Shown here piece by piece: positions 1 through 9,039 of a stretch of DNA of 58,280 bases (its first letter is position 1; every line of letters starts with the position of its first letter). The notes beneath the pieces were generated by a model that was given only the letters and a program-made list of their open reading frames with translations, ran no database searches and had not been told where the DNA came from. The position numbers were made by a program, and so were the translations under genes. Location of the stretch: positions 1 through 58,280 of the forward strand of contig JAQTHT010000008.1 in NCBI GenBank assembly GCA_029433265.1. The letters are read 5' to 3'. Origin of the DNA: Leuconostocaceae bacterium ESL0958 (GTDB lineage Bacteria; Bacillota; Bacilli; Lactobacillales; Lactobacillaceae).

Positions 1-140
1 CGATAACATCATCCGTTTATTGTTTGTTACGAATTGACTTCGCAAATTTGTTTGTGACTACTTACCAAGTAGCCACCATTACAGATTTGTTTGTTCAAAG
101 TTTTGTTCAGTTTTCAATGTGCTAGGCCCTTGCGGACAAC
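1..140 (-). other. 16S rRNA 5' leader (rrn operon runs off left edge)
   Basis: Downstream of P2 the minus strand carries CATTGAAAACTGAACAAA (102-119), which resembles the boxA-containing leader found before 16S rRNA in Lactobacillales, and a small hairpin with arms at 58-63 and 67-72. No mature 16S sequence is present, so the gene should begin just beyond position 1. The identity rests on the leader and promoters alone. Confidence 0.65.
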
Positions 141-146
141 TCATTT

Positions 147-175
147 ATCATACCGTGTTGACAACTTCTTGTCAA
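147..175 (-). promoter_or_regulatory. rRNA operon promoter P2
   Basis: On the minus strand TTGACA (170-175), a 17-base spacer and TATGAT (147-152) form a near-consensus sigma-A promoter. The -35 lies in a perfect inverted repeat with 8-base arms (157-164 and 169-176, loop CTTC), so a regulator could bind here, though repetition of the -35 hexamer could also explain it. Confidence 0.8.
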
Positions 176-240
176 CAACTTTTTTGATTGAGTTTTTCGC
201 CCTCAGCCGAAGCATCCTTGCCTCGCTGAGAACAATATCT

Positions 241-269
241 AATATACCAACCTCCCCTGACCTTGGCAA
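241..269 (-). promoter_or_regulatory. rRNA operon promoter P1
   Basis: Read on the minus strand, TTGCCA (264-269) and TATATT (241-246) are separated by exactly 17 bases. It lies upstream of a second, stronger promoter and both point off the left edge of the window. Tandem promoters are typical of rRNA operons, and the leader downstream has the expected antitermination-like sequence. Confidence 0.7.
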
Positions 270-381
270 GCTTTTTTTAACTTTTTCTTGCTTGATTTTA
301 CAAAGGCGGATGTTTGTTTTTACGATTTTACGATTATCCGTTTTTTGTTTTCAAAAACTAGTGGGTAGTATCGGAATATTC

Positions 382-942
382 TCACTCTTGATGCAGCAAT
401 TGCTCAATTGCTCGACAGGCCACTTGGAAGTTATCGTTGATAATAATATGAGCTTGTCCAGCCAATGCAGCTGGCAAGGTTAAGTCCCGTTGAAATTCAG
501 CTGCCGCTAATCGCTTTTCGATTGCCAAGGGGGCATCCCCACGGCTGATTAACCGTTGACGGAGCACTGCTGGATCAGTTGTCCTGATATAACAAAGTAC
601 TGCTTGCGCACCCAGTTTCTTCCTATAAGTAAGGGCCCCTTCTGTTTCTAATACGATACAAGCCCAATCACTCCTCTGCCAAGCTGCTTGCAAGCCTTCC
701 CAGGAAGAGCCATAGGCAGCATGCGCATAGTGCACTTGCTCTAGATAGTCTCGTTGCCCAAAAGAATCGGGCTGTTCAAAGTAATAATCCACGCCATCTA
801 CCTCCCCCGCCCTTGGCGTCCGGGTCGTATGCGTGATGACACGCGCCAAGTGGTCATGGTCAATGAGGTAATTAGCCAGTGTTGTTTTACCAGCTCCGGC
901 TGGTCCAGTTAAAATTAGTACTTTCTTTTCTGGGCTGTCCAT
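382..942 (-). CDS. guanylate kinase-like P-loop kinase
   Basis: This 186-residue protein has a Walker A motif at residues 13-20 (GPAGAGKT) and the guanylate-kinase stretch with RTPRAGEVDGVDYYF near residues 41-55, which in Gmk contacts the GMP base. It is close to Gmk in length but diverged enough that I read it as the second, gmk-like paralogue many lactobacilli carry. Phosphorylation of a nucleotide monophosphate with ATP in the cytoplasm is the likely reaction; the substrate is not proven. It stands alone, divergent from the permease at 1029, with an extended -10 (TGATAAAAT) on the minus strand upstream. The GG-containing ribosome site is weak. Confidence 0.75.
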   Translation of the reverse strand: MDSPEKKVLILTGPAGAGKTTLANYLIDHDHLARVITHTTRTPRAGEVDGVDYYFEQPDSFGQRDYLEQVHYAHAAYGSSWEGLQAAWQRSDWACIVLETEGALTYRKKLGAQAVLCYIRTTDPAVLRQRLISRGDAPLAIEKRLAAAEFQRDLTLPAALAGQAHIIINDNFQVACRAIEQLLHQE

Positions 943-1028
943 ACGCTATCAAAGGCCTTTCTTTTAATCGACAGGTCCTGTAAAACCTGCTACAATCATT
1001 TTATCATGAAAATAAAGTGAGAGAATTG

Positions 1029-2423
1029 ATGAGTTTTTTAAAAAAAGCATTTGCACGTGAATCCGTCGACACCTATCTTCAAAAAGATGGGCAGCTCGAC
1101 CGTGTCCTCAACACCAAGGACCTGGTTGGCCTTGGCGTCGGGACGGTTATCGGATCTGGTATTTTCATTTTACCAGGTCAAGAGGCCGCCCATAACGCTG
1201 GTCCTGCAGTCGCTATTTCCTTTATCCTAGCCGCTGTCTTTGCCGGCATCTGTGGCATGGCCTTTGCAGAATTTTCTTCCGCCATGCCAGTGGCTGGTTC
1301 CGCCTACTCCTATGGTTCCGTCATTTATGGACAAGTGGTCGGCTGGTTATTGGGTTGGTCCTTGATTCTAGAGTATTTCTTAGCCGTCTCTGCCATTTCA
1401 ACTGGTTTTGCCGCCTATTTTAATAACCTCTTAGGTCAGCTGGGCATCCCCTTACCAAAGGCGCTCCAAGCCGGACCTGGTCAGGGCGGCGCGGTCAACC
1501 TAATGGCCGTTCTCATTATTTTACTGGCAACAGCGATTCTCTTTGCTGGGTTAAATCAGTCCAAGAAAGTTGAAAATGCAGGTGTAGTGCTGAAGGTCGG
1601 CATCATTTTGCTCTTCATCATCGGGGGCACTTTCTTCATTAATACTCATAACTATGTCGACTTCTATCCCAAGGAGTTCCATGGTGGCTTTCTCGGTTTG
1701 AACGGCATCACGGCTGCCACTGCTTCCATTATCTTTGCCTTCCTAGGCTTTGATACAATTGCCGCCCATGCGGCAGAAGTGAAGAATCCGAAAAAGACGA
1801 TGTCTCGTGGGATTTTAGGAACAGTGGTCATTTCATCCACCCTGTACACGCTTTTTGCCATTGTCTTAACTGGCATTGTTAACTATAAAAAACTGGGCGT
1901 GGATGATCCGGCTGCCTTTGCCCTCCAGGCCGTTTCGCAGGATCAATTTTCTAGCTTGATTACAATCGGTGCTCTGATTGGTATGTTTACGGCCGTCTTG
2001 GCCTTAATCTTTGCTTCCTCCCGTCTGGCCTACTCCTTTGGTCGGGACGGCTTGTTGCCAAAGCAACTAGGTCAAGTCAGCAAGCGGGACCTCCCCAACA
2101 ACGCCATCATCGTAGCGGTCGTAGTGGAAGCTGTCTTAGCCGGCTTCGTTCCCCTGACCACCTTGACTTCTTTGATCAACATTGGGACCCTGATGGCCTT
2201 TACCTTCATTTCATTCGGGGTGCTCTTCCTCCGTCGTCGAAAGGACATTCAACACGATGGTTTCTTGATGCCACTCTATCCTGTCCTGCCGGCCCTTTCC
2301 GGTATCATTTCGCTTTACTTGATTGCCAAGCTACCGGGTGAAACGTTACGACTTTACGGCATCTGGGTCATCATCGGTTTGCTCTGGTACTTTACCTACG
2401 GTATTCGTCACAGCAACAAATAA
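1029..2423 (+). CDS. APC-family amino acid permease
   Basis: The protein has about twelve hydrophobic helices and the APC signature near its N-terminus (GVGTVIGSGIFILPG), typical of YfnA/cationic amino acid permeases that exchange or import amino acids by proton symport. About 464 residues is normal for the family. I chose ATG 1029 because the protein then begins with the usual amphipathic cytosolic segment; a GTG at 1017 is also in frame. An extended -10 (TGCTACAAT, 988-996) precedes it, with a four-codon upstream frame (1006-1020) between promoter and start. The transported amino acid cannot be told from sequence. Confidence 0.85.
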   Translation: MSFLKKAFARESVDTYLQKDGQLDRVLNTKDLVGLGVGTVIGSGIFILPGQEAAHNAGPAVAISFILAAVFAGICGMAFAEFSSAMPVAGSAYSYGSVIYGQVVGWLLGWSLILEYFLAVSAISTGFAAYFNNLLGQLGIPLPKALQAGPGQGGAVNLMAVLIILLATAILFAGLNQSKKVENAGVVLKVGIILLFIIGGTFFINTHNYVDFYPKEFHGGFLGLNGITAATASIIFAFLGFDTIAAHAAEVKNPKKTMSRGILGTVVISSTLYTLFAIVLTGIVNYKKLGVDDPAAFALQAVSQDQFSSLITIGALIGMFTAVLALIFASSRLAYSFGRDGLLPKQLGQVSKRDLPNNAIIVAVVVEAVLAGFVPLTTLTSLINIGTLMAFTFISFGVLFLRRRKDIQHDGFLMPLYPVLPALSGIISLYLIAKLPGETLRLYGIWVIIGLLWYFTYGIRHSNK

Positions 2424-2450
2424 GTAATCCGCCAAAACGGCGGGTACTCA

Positions 2451-2483
2451 AAAAGGCAACCAGTTTGAACTGGTTGCCTTTTT
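2451..2483. terminator. bidirectional terminator between permease and ezrA
   Basis: Eleven-base arms (2455-2465 and 2468-2478) with a tiny loop, flanked by an A-run on the left and a T-run on the right, can stop transcription of the convergent permease and ezrA. Confidence 0.9.
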
Positions 2484-2489
2484 ACTTGA

Positions 2490-4193
2490 CTATAATTCGA
2501 TATCTGCCTGGTTCGCCAGTAAACGACCGTAAGCATCTGGATCGACCTGCTGCAGCGCCTCCTTCATGGTCTGCACCGCAGCGGCATAATCATGCTGTTC
2601 TTGATAGGCAGCACGTGCACTTTTAATTGCCCGCTGAACGGCCTCGTTGTCTTCCTCATACCGACTAGCATATTGTAGCAGTGAAACTGCCAGCTCCGCT
2701 TGAGTCAAGACCGTTTCGGCGCGCTCGCGCAGGGTGTCATAGTCTGCGCTGACAATACTAATTTGCCGTTGAATGTCATCTAAATCAACGCGGCTGGCAT
2801 GGACCGCTTCATCCAAACGCTTGACTTCGTCTGAAATGGCAAAGAAGTAATCCAAGAAGGCCTGGGGTAGCCCTGGCAAATCACGCCGTTCCATTGACCG
2901 CTGTAAATCACGAATGCCGTTCAGATGTTCCTCTGTAACAGCCCTAGCTGATTTCAAAGCTGGCCAAAAACCGGCGATTTGCTGATGTAAGGCCACCTGA
3001 TCCCGGTCTAGTTGCGTCAATACCGACAGCGCATTTTCCTGTTGATCGCGAGCCGCACGGAAAGTGGTTTCCTTATCCGTAATAGCTTGCTGCAAACTTT
3101 GCTGTGCCGTCAACAATTGCTGAATTTCGCTGCGGTAATGCTGCTGTTCCTCTTCTTCATCGTGCTGGAAGGTAAAGTTGGCCTTCAGGTATTCAATTTC
3201 CAATAACAAAGAATGATTTTGTTCCTGCACACGGTCTAGGTATTGGCGAAAGCCTTCTTGCTTGGAAAAGTAATCATGGTAGGCCTGGTATTCATTTTCC
3301 AACAGGTCATACAAGGCCTGAATGTCGCTGTTAACTTGCTGATCGAGTTCCTGCGCCTCTTTAATTTTTAGCTCAGTTAAGGCGAGCAAGCCGTTCACGC
3401 GCTTCTGGTCGACTGCTTCAAAATGGGCCCACAATTCCTCATCAGACAAAATAATGCCCTTTTTAACAAAGGAAGTCCAGGTTTCCAAAATTTCTTGTAG
3501 CTGTTCTAAAAACTTTTGGTTGAAGTCAGCAACCAGCATTGGTACAGCCTGCATGTAATGGGTGACCTGGCCAGCTTCCATGCCGAGTTCTTCAAAGATC
3601 TGTGCCGCTTCGGTCCCCTGTCCCTTTTCCTTTAGTTCCTGATAGGATTGGAAGTCTGCTTCTTCTTGGGCCAAGAAATCCAACAGTGCGGCACGGGCAG
3701 GGCCGTATTGCAATACTCCGTCGGCTACCTGATTGCGCACCTGCTCGTAATCAGCATGTAACTGATCAATGGCCTGGTGCTGATACTGATGCTGCTGCGT
3801 CAGTTGGGATAAGCCAGCCTTAATTTCCTTTTGTAATTGGGCGGCTTCCTGCAAGAGTGCCAGTACCTGCTGCAACTCCTTCCGAGTCCCCAATACGTTC
3901 AGCCCCCCTGTTTTAGCCAAGACTGCTTCAATCGCCTGGTCTAAGGCCACAAAGTATTCATCCTGCAAACGCTGGTACTCAGACTCCCAATGCGCAAAGT
4001 CCTTTAGGGACTGGCCGGTCAAAGAAATTTTACGGCATTCTGCCAGGCGGCCGCTGAGATCTTCAGCGACCAGGGCTTCTTTGGCCACCGCACAGTCCTG
4101 AACTTGGCCGGCCATCTTTCGTTGGGCCAAAATGGCCCAAGTAATGGCTGCCACTGCCAGCACGAAGAGTAGTACAATTATGAAAACCCACAT
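2490..4193 (-). CDS. ezrA: septation ring regulator EzrA
   Basis: The 567-residue protein has one N-terminal transmembrane helix (about residues 2-23) followed by a long, almost wholly coiled-coil cytoplasmic region rich in Gln, Glu and Leu. This is the EzrA plan: a membrane-anchored protein that binds FtsZ, limits stray Z rings and helps organise wall synthesis at the septum. The usual length is 560-575 residues. It is divergent from rpsD, a neighbour pairing common in Firmicutes. Start ATG 4193 is preceded by a GAGGACG ribosome site. Coiled-coil proteins align poorly, but length, topology and context agree. Confidence 0.88.
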   Translation of the reverse strand: MWVFIIVLLFVLAVAAITWAILAQRKMAGQVQDCAVAKEALVAEDLSGRLAECRKISLTGQSLKDFAHWESEYQRLQDEYFVALDQAIEAVLAKTGGLNVLGTRKELQQVLALLQEAAQLQKEIKAGLSQLTQQHQYQHQAIDQLHADYEQVRNQVADGVLQYGPARAALLDFLAQEEADFQSYQELKEKGQGTEAAQIFEELGMEAGQVTHYMQAVPMLVADFNQKFLEQLQEILETWTSFVKKGIILSDEELWAHFEAVDQKRVNGLLALTELKIKEAQELDQQVNSDIQALYDLLENEYQAYHDYFSKQEGFRQYLDRVQEQNHSLLLEIEYLKANFTFQHDEEEEQQHYRSEIQQLLTAQQSLQQAITDKETTFRAARDQQENALSVLTQLDRDQVALHQQIAGFWPALKSARAVTEEHLNGIRDLQRSMERRDLPGLPQAFLDYFFAISDEVKRLDEAVHASRVDLDDIQRQISIVSADYDTLRERAETVLTQAELAVSLLQYASRYEEDNEAVQRAIKSARAAYQEQHDYAAAVQTMKEALQQVDPDAYGRLLANQADIEL

Positions 4194-4335
4194 ACGATTT
4201 CGTCCTCATCTCTAATAGGATAGTTAAGATAACCATACAACATCTCTGCTGCCAATGTTGGGCCCAGCGCCATCTTTATTCTTTTCTTAAAAAATCAGCA
4301 TCCCTGCTAAATCCCGACAGTGAGCGGGCTGGCAG

Positions 4336-4364
4336 TTGCGTAATCGAGCTGACTCTGTTAGACT
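4336..4364 (+). promoter_or_regulatory. rpsD promoter
   Basis: TTGCGT (4336-4341), a 17-base spacer and TAGACT (4359-4364) with an upstream TG at 4356-4357 form an extended -10 promoter. It predicts a transcript beginning near 4371 with a leader of about 160 bases before rpsD. Confidence 0.65.
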
Positions 4365-4370
4365 AAGTAA

Positions 4371-4530
4371 GGTTGTATTGAGTAGCAGTCGGCAAAGAAG
4401 CGCGTCAACACCGCCCCAATTCGTTAGTAAGGACATCGCTACTGTCACTGAAAGCGACTTTATCGGCGGTGCACGCATCTGGTGTCGACCCTCAAATGTA
4501 CAGCAAACTACATTTTGGAGGACATCATTT
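4371..4530 (+). ncRNA. candidate S4 autoregulatory leader of rpsD
   Basis: Arms GCGT (4402-4405) plus CACCGCC (4409-4415) pair with GGCGGTG (4465-4471) plus ACGC (4473-4476), closing a long-range 11-bp helix with a small internal loop. GTAGC (4382-4386) can pair with GCTAC (4438-4442), and AGTCG (4387-4391) with CGACT (4455-4459), giving a compact pseudoknot-like fold. In Firmicutes S4 represses its own mRNA through a structured leader. The helices were found by hand pairing; I cannot confirm a covariance-model match. The stretch 4194-4335 holds only the ezrA upstream region. Confidence 0.6.
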
Positions 4531-5142
4531 ATGTCACGTTATACTGGACCAAAATGGCGGATTTCCCGTCGTTTGGGTGTTTCCCTTTCCGGCACTGGTA
4601 AGGAATTGTCCCGCCGTGCCTACGCACCAGGCGATCACGGCCAAGGCCGTCGCGGTAAGATTTCTGAATATGGTATGCAATTGCGCGAAAAGCAAAAGTT
4701 GCGTTTCACTTACGGCTTGACGGAACGTCAATTCCACACTTTGTTTAACAAGGCTGGTAAGATCCGTCAAGGTACGCACGGTACCAACTTCATGATCTTG
4801 TTGGAACGTCGTTTGGACTCCGTGGTTTACCGCTTAGGTTTGGCCACGACCCGTCAACAAGCACGTCAATTGGTTAACCACGGCCACATCATGGTCGATG
4901 GCAAGCGCTTGGACATTCCTTCTTACGAAGTAAAGCCAGGCCAAGTGATCTCTGTTCGTGAAAAGTCAAAGAACATTGTGCCAATTCAAGTTGCGGTTGA
5001 ATCCGTGGTTTCTCGTCCACAATTCGTTTCCTTTGATGCCGAAAAGTTGGAAGGTTCCCTCGTTCGTTTGCCTGAACGTGAAGAACTCGATGCCGACTTG
5101 AACGAAGCATTGATCGTCGAATACTACAACCGTTTGGGTTAA
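4531..5142 (+). CDS. rpsD: 30S ribosomal protein S4
   Basis: The protein begins [16 protein letters not shown], the usual S4 start, and carries the S4 RNA-binding domain at about residues 93-160 ([13 protein letters not shown], then [22 protein letters not shown]). It binds 16S rRNA early in assembly of the small subunit and, in relatives, represses its own synthesis. At 203 residues it is full length. The start at ATG 4531 follows a GGAGG site (4517-4521); longer upstream frames lie in the leader. Leucine is mostly TTG and codon choice is biased, as expected for a highly expressed gene. Confidence 0.98.
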   Translation: MSRYTGPKWRISRRLGVSLSGTGKELSRRAYAPGDHGQGRRGKISEYGMQLREKQKLRFTYGLTERQFHTLFNKAGKIRQGTHGTNFMILLERRLDSVVYRLGLATTRQQARQLVNHGHIMVDGKRLDIPSYEVKPGQVISVREKSKNIVPIQVAVESVVSRPQFVSFDAEKLEGSLVRLPEREELDADLNEALIVEYYNRLG

Positions 5143-5160
5143 TCCTCAACCGGTTGACCA

Positions 5161-5191
5161 AAGAGCTATCGTTTCTACGATGGCTCTTTTT
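5161..5191 (+). terminator. rpsD terminator
   Basis: A hairpin (AGAGC...GCTCT with an AUCGU/ACGAU inner stem) is followed by a T-run. The last T bases also serve as the start of the next -35 element. Confidence 0.85.
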
Positions 5192-5218
5192 GTATCTTAC
5201 TGGTATTTCTCGTATAAT
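5190..5218 (+). promoter_or_regulatory. promoter of the yueI-like gene
   Basis: TTGTAT (5190-5195), a 17-base spacer and TATAAT (5213-5218). The -35 overlaps the T-tract of the rpsD terminator. Confidence 0.75.
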
Positions 5219-5249
5219 GAGAGATAAGTAATCAAAAGGAGTCATAAAC

Positions 5250-5621
5250 ATGGACGTAAACGAACGACTCGAACAAGGCCAACACAGTGGCAGCGGCCCT
5301 GAACTCAATCCTGACGAGAAAAGACGGTACTTAGGAACCTTTCGGGAACGGGTCGTCGCAGCCGTTAAGGCTTCCCAGGTAGATGATGCAAACGTCAAAA
5401 GCCGTTTCCAAGAGTTGCTCCAGTCTTGGCCAGAGGCCACGGTCGCTATCGACCAGGATGTCTGTGGAGACGGCTATCTGGATTACTTGACCATGGCCGT
5501 CAGCGCTGGTAATCCTTACACCCTGCTGTCAAATTATGCAGGCACAACGGCCAGCAAGGATCCTTATGCCGTTGTTTTGGCTGAAAAAAAGGCCGTCAAT
5601 CAGCAAAACATTGAACTATAA
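5250..5621 (+). CDS. YueI-like DUF1694 family protein
   Basis: The 123-residue soluble protein matches the DUF1694/YueI family in size and in core features such as GTFRERVVAA and the segment ending NPYTLLS. Its function is unknown. Family members are small cytosolic proteins widespread in Bacilli. It sits between rpsD and rarA on the same strand, with its own promoter and a terminator behind it, so it is probably monocistronic. The start follows AAAGGAG. The family call rests on overall likeness, as there is no catalytic motif. Confidence 0.75.
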   Translation: MDVNERLEQGQHSGSGPELNPDEKRRYLGTFRERVVAAVKASQVDDANVKSRFQELLQSWPEATVAIDQDVCGDGYLDYLTMAVSAGNPYTLLSNYAGTTASKDPYAVVLAEKKAVNQQNIEL

Positions 5622-5629
5622 CGCTAAAA

Positions 5630-5670
5630 AAGCCAAGTCAGCGCTAATCGTCGGCTTGGCCTTTTCTTTT
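5630..5670 (+). terminator. terminator after the yueI-like gene
   Basis: GCCAAG (5632-5637) pairs with CTTGGC (5655-5660), with extra inner pairing, followed by a T-rich tail. Confidence 0.75.
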
Positions 5671-5693
5671 AAATAATCATAGGAAGGAAAGTT

Positions 5694-6986
5694 ATGGCAG
5701 GACAAACGCCCCTCGCCTACCGCATGCGCCCCACGCAGCTGGATGAGCTGGTTGGTCAGCAGCACTTAGTAGGCGATAATAAAATTATCTGGCGGATGGT
5801 GGCAGCCAAGCGGCTGTCCTCGATGATTCTCTACGGGCCACCCGGCACCGGCAAGACCTCGATTGCGGCTGCCATTGCCGGTTCCTCCCACTATGCCTTC
5901 CGCATGCTCAATGCCGCCACGGATAGTCAAAAAGACTTACAAATTGTTGCTGAAGAAGCCAAAATGTCTGGTACTGTGGTGCTCCTCTTGGACGAAATTC
6001 ACCGGCTGAATAAAGTCAAACAAGATTTTCTATTACCCCACTTGGAATCCGGGGCCATTATTTTAATTGGGGCAACGACGGAAAATCCCTATTTAAACGT
6101 CACGCCCGCCATCCGTTCCAGAACCCAAATTTTTGAGGTAGAACCGCTCACCAGTGACGAGATTGAAGCTGCGATCAACCGGGCGCTAGCCGACACAGAC
6201 AAGGGACTCGGCCAGTACCCAGTCGTCTTAGACCCAGCCGCCATGCAGCACCTGACTAAGGCGACCAATGGCGATCTTCGGGCCGCCCTCAACTCACTCG
6301 AACTGGCGGTGCTCTCGACCAAACCTGCTGCGGACGGCCAAATTCATCTGACGCTAGCAGTCGTAGAAGAAACCACCCAAAAGCAAGCCTTGACCGCTGA
6401 TAAGGATGGCGATGCCCATTACAATATTATCTCGGCTTTGCAAAAATCAATTCGGGGTTCCGATGTGGATGCAGCCCTGCACTATGCAGCCCGTTTGGTT
6501 GCGGCCGGTGACTTACCGATTCTAGTCCGACGTTTGCTGGTGATTGCTTACGAAGACATTGGCTTAGCCAATCCCCCCGCTGTGCAGCGGGCCGTGACGG
6601 CTATTGAAGCGGCGGAAAAGATTGGTTTTCCAGAAGCCCGGATTCCGCTGGCCAATGCCATCATTGAACTGGCCCTATCGCCCAAGTCCAATGCCGCCTA
6701 TAAGGCCATGGATGCCGCCTTGGCCGCTGCTAAGCAATCCAAGGCTCAAGAAGTCCCTGCCCACCTAAAAGACAGCCACTATGCTGGCGCTGACAAATTA
6801 GGGGCGGGTGATGGTTACCGTTACCCCCACGACTTCCCCAACGACTGGGTGGCCCAAAGCTACTTACCCAAGGCCATTGAAAAAGACCGCTACTTTGCCC
6901 CTAAGGGCAATTCGACTTACGAGCAGCAGCTCGCCGACGTCAACCAAACGCTCAAAGACAAGCAGCAAAAGGAATTGGGCAAGTAA
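5694..6986 (+). CDS. rarA: replication-associated recombination protein A (AAA+ ATPase)
   Basis: RarA (MgsA) is a clamp-loader-like AAA+ ATPase that acts at stalled replication forks. Residues 48-55 form Walker A (GPPGTGKT), followed by Walker B (LLLDEIHRLNK), a sensor segment (GATTENP) and the C-terminal tetramerisation region containing AYEDIGLANP. The length of 430 residues is normal. Start ATG 5694 is preceded by AGGAAGGAAAG. It is followed by a candidate 6S RNA and uspA, an order seen in other lactic acid bacteria. Confidence 0.96.
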   Translation: MAGQTPLAYRMRPTQLDELVGQQHLVGDNKIIWRMVAAKRLSSMILYGPPGTGKTSIAAAIAGSSHYAFRMLNAATDSQKDLQIVAEEAKMSGTVVLLLDEIHRLNKVKQDFLLPHLESGAIILIGATTENPYLNVTPAIRSRTQIFEVEPLTSDEIEAAINRALADTDKGLGQYPVVLDPAAMQHLTKATNGDLRAALNSLELAVLSTKPAADGQIHLTLAVVEETTQKQALTADKDGDAHYNIISALQKSIRGSDVDAALHYAARLVAAGDLPILVRRLLVIAYEDIGLANPPAVQRAVTAIEAAEKIGFPEARIPLANAIIELALSPKSNAAYKAMDAALAAAKQSKAQEVPAHLKDSHYAGADKLGAGDGYRYPHDFPNDWVAQSYLPKAIEKDRYFAPKGNSTYEQQLADVNQTLKDKQQKELGK

Positions 6987-7046
6987 GGCGCCTTTTCGGA
7001 CGGCTATTTTAAAATTGTCAAGACTGTTATTTTAAAATGAGCGCGT

Positions 7047-7052
7047 TATACT
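7047..7052 (+). promoter_or_regulatory. -10 element of the candidate 6S RNA
   Basis: TATACT at 7047-7052 lies about 7 bases before the predicted RNA start. No good -35 is visible at the usual distance, so the promoter is only partly supported. Confidence 0.5.
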
Positions 7053-7058
7053 GTCCTT

Positions 7059-7257
7059 AGTGCTCTGGCATGCGCATTGCTGCGTTAACAGCTTTTTCCT
7101 TACACCCTTTTATTTTGGGAGGGGACTCAACTGGTGCTGACATGCCCTTTCGTTTGGTAGTCAAGAGCCTGAGAGAAACCGCCCACCTCGATTAAACCCG
7201 AGGAAAATCTGAGCAGCGATTAACGGTGTCAATAGAGTAGCGTAGGCTTGTCCTACG
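7059..7257 (+). ncRNA. ssrS: candidate 6S RNA (ssrS) or Lacto-usp element
   Basis: This gene-free stretch between rarA and uspA can close on itself. TGCTCT (7061-7066) pairs with AGAGTA (7234-7239), ATTG (7076-7079) with CAAT (7230-7233), and GTTAA (7084-7088) with TTAAC (7220-7224), leaving a large central region with an internal hairpin (CCTCG 7186-7190 with CGAGG 7199-7203). That rod with a central bubble suits 6S RNA, which binds sigma-A RNA polymerase. Position beside usp is also where 6S RNA and the Lacto-usp motif occur in lactic acid bacteria. Which of the two it is cannot be settled by eye. Confidence 0.6.
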
Positions 7258-7284
7258 ACCCGCCAATTTGGGCGGGCTTTTTTA
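7258..7284 (+). terminator. terminator of the 6S-like RNA
   Basis: CCCGCC (7259-7264), loop, GGGCGGG (7270-7276) and seven T bases. A short GTAGG/CCTAC hairpin sits just before it (7242-7256). Confidence 0.88.
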
Positions 7285-7305
7285 TTATGACAACTATTTG
7301 CTCTC

Positions 7306-7334
7306 TTTCATCCCAACCCAAGAAGCCTTATACT
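7306..7334 (+). promoter_or_regulatory. uspA promoter
   Basis: TTTCAT (7306-7311), 17 bases, TATACT (7329-7334). It gives uspA its own transcript after the preceding terminator. Confidence 0.6.
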
Positions 7335-7353
7335 AAAGAAAAAGGAGAATGTT

Positions 7354-7791
7354 ATGAACGCAACTTACCAGAAGATTTTAGTCGCTGTAGATGGCTCAAA
7401 AAAGGCAGCGGCCGCTTTGGACCGGGCCATTGCCCTGGCAGCTACCAATGACAGCAGCCTCGTCATTACGGCCGTCATTGATACCCGGGCAGTGCAGAAT
7501 TTGGCTTCCTTCGACAACGAAGTGGTTGATCGGATGACGGAAGATACCCGGGTCACGTTGGAGGGCTACCTGAACAGGGCCAAAGAAGCAGGAGTCAAAA
7601 CGGTTGATTACCGGATTGACTACGGTTCCCCGAAGACAGTGATTGCCCGTGATCTACCCAAGGAACTCCAGACCGACCTGATTGTCATTGGTGCCACGGG
7701 CCAAAATGCAGTCGAACAAGTGCTAGTCGGTTCCGTGACCGCCTATGTGACCCGCACCGCACCCGTTGACGTGCTGGTCGTTCGTTCTTAA
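7354..7791 (+). CDS. universal stress protein UspA family
   Basis: A single Usp domain of 145 residues. It starts with the beta-strand KILVAVDGSKKA and ends with the nucleotide-binding signature GATG-(9)-GS near residues 118-132, so it belongs to the ATP-binding Usp class. Such proteins form dimers in the cytoplasm and are induced by starvation or stress, though their biochemical role is unsettled. Start ATG 7354 follows AAAGGAG. Promoter and terminator on either side make it a single-gene unit. Confidence 0.92.
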   Translation: MNATYQKILVAVDGSKKAAAALDRAIALAATNDSSLVITAVIDTRAVQNLASFDNEVVDRMTEDTRVTLEGYLNRAKEAGVKTVDYRIDYGSPKTVIARDLPKELQTDLIVIGATGQNAVEQVLVGSVTAYVTRTAPVDVLVVRS

Positions 7792-7796
7792 TCAGC

Positions 7797-7833
7797 AAAA
7801 AACCCGCAATTAATTGTAATTGCGGGTTTTTTG
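7797..7833. terminator. bidirectional terminator between uspA and ddl
   Basis: Twelve-base arms (7801-7812 and 7817-7828) with loop ATTG, an A-run on the left and a T-run on the right. It serves convergent uspA and ddl. Confidence 0.92.
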
Positions 7834-7842
7834 AATGCTATC

Positions 7843-9036
<1,194 letters not shown>

Positions 9037-9039
9037 TCA

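Noticed and set aside
91-483. 130-residue plus-strand frame at the left end
   Set aside because: It overlaps rRNA promoters and the end of the kinase gene, with no ribosome site.
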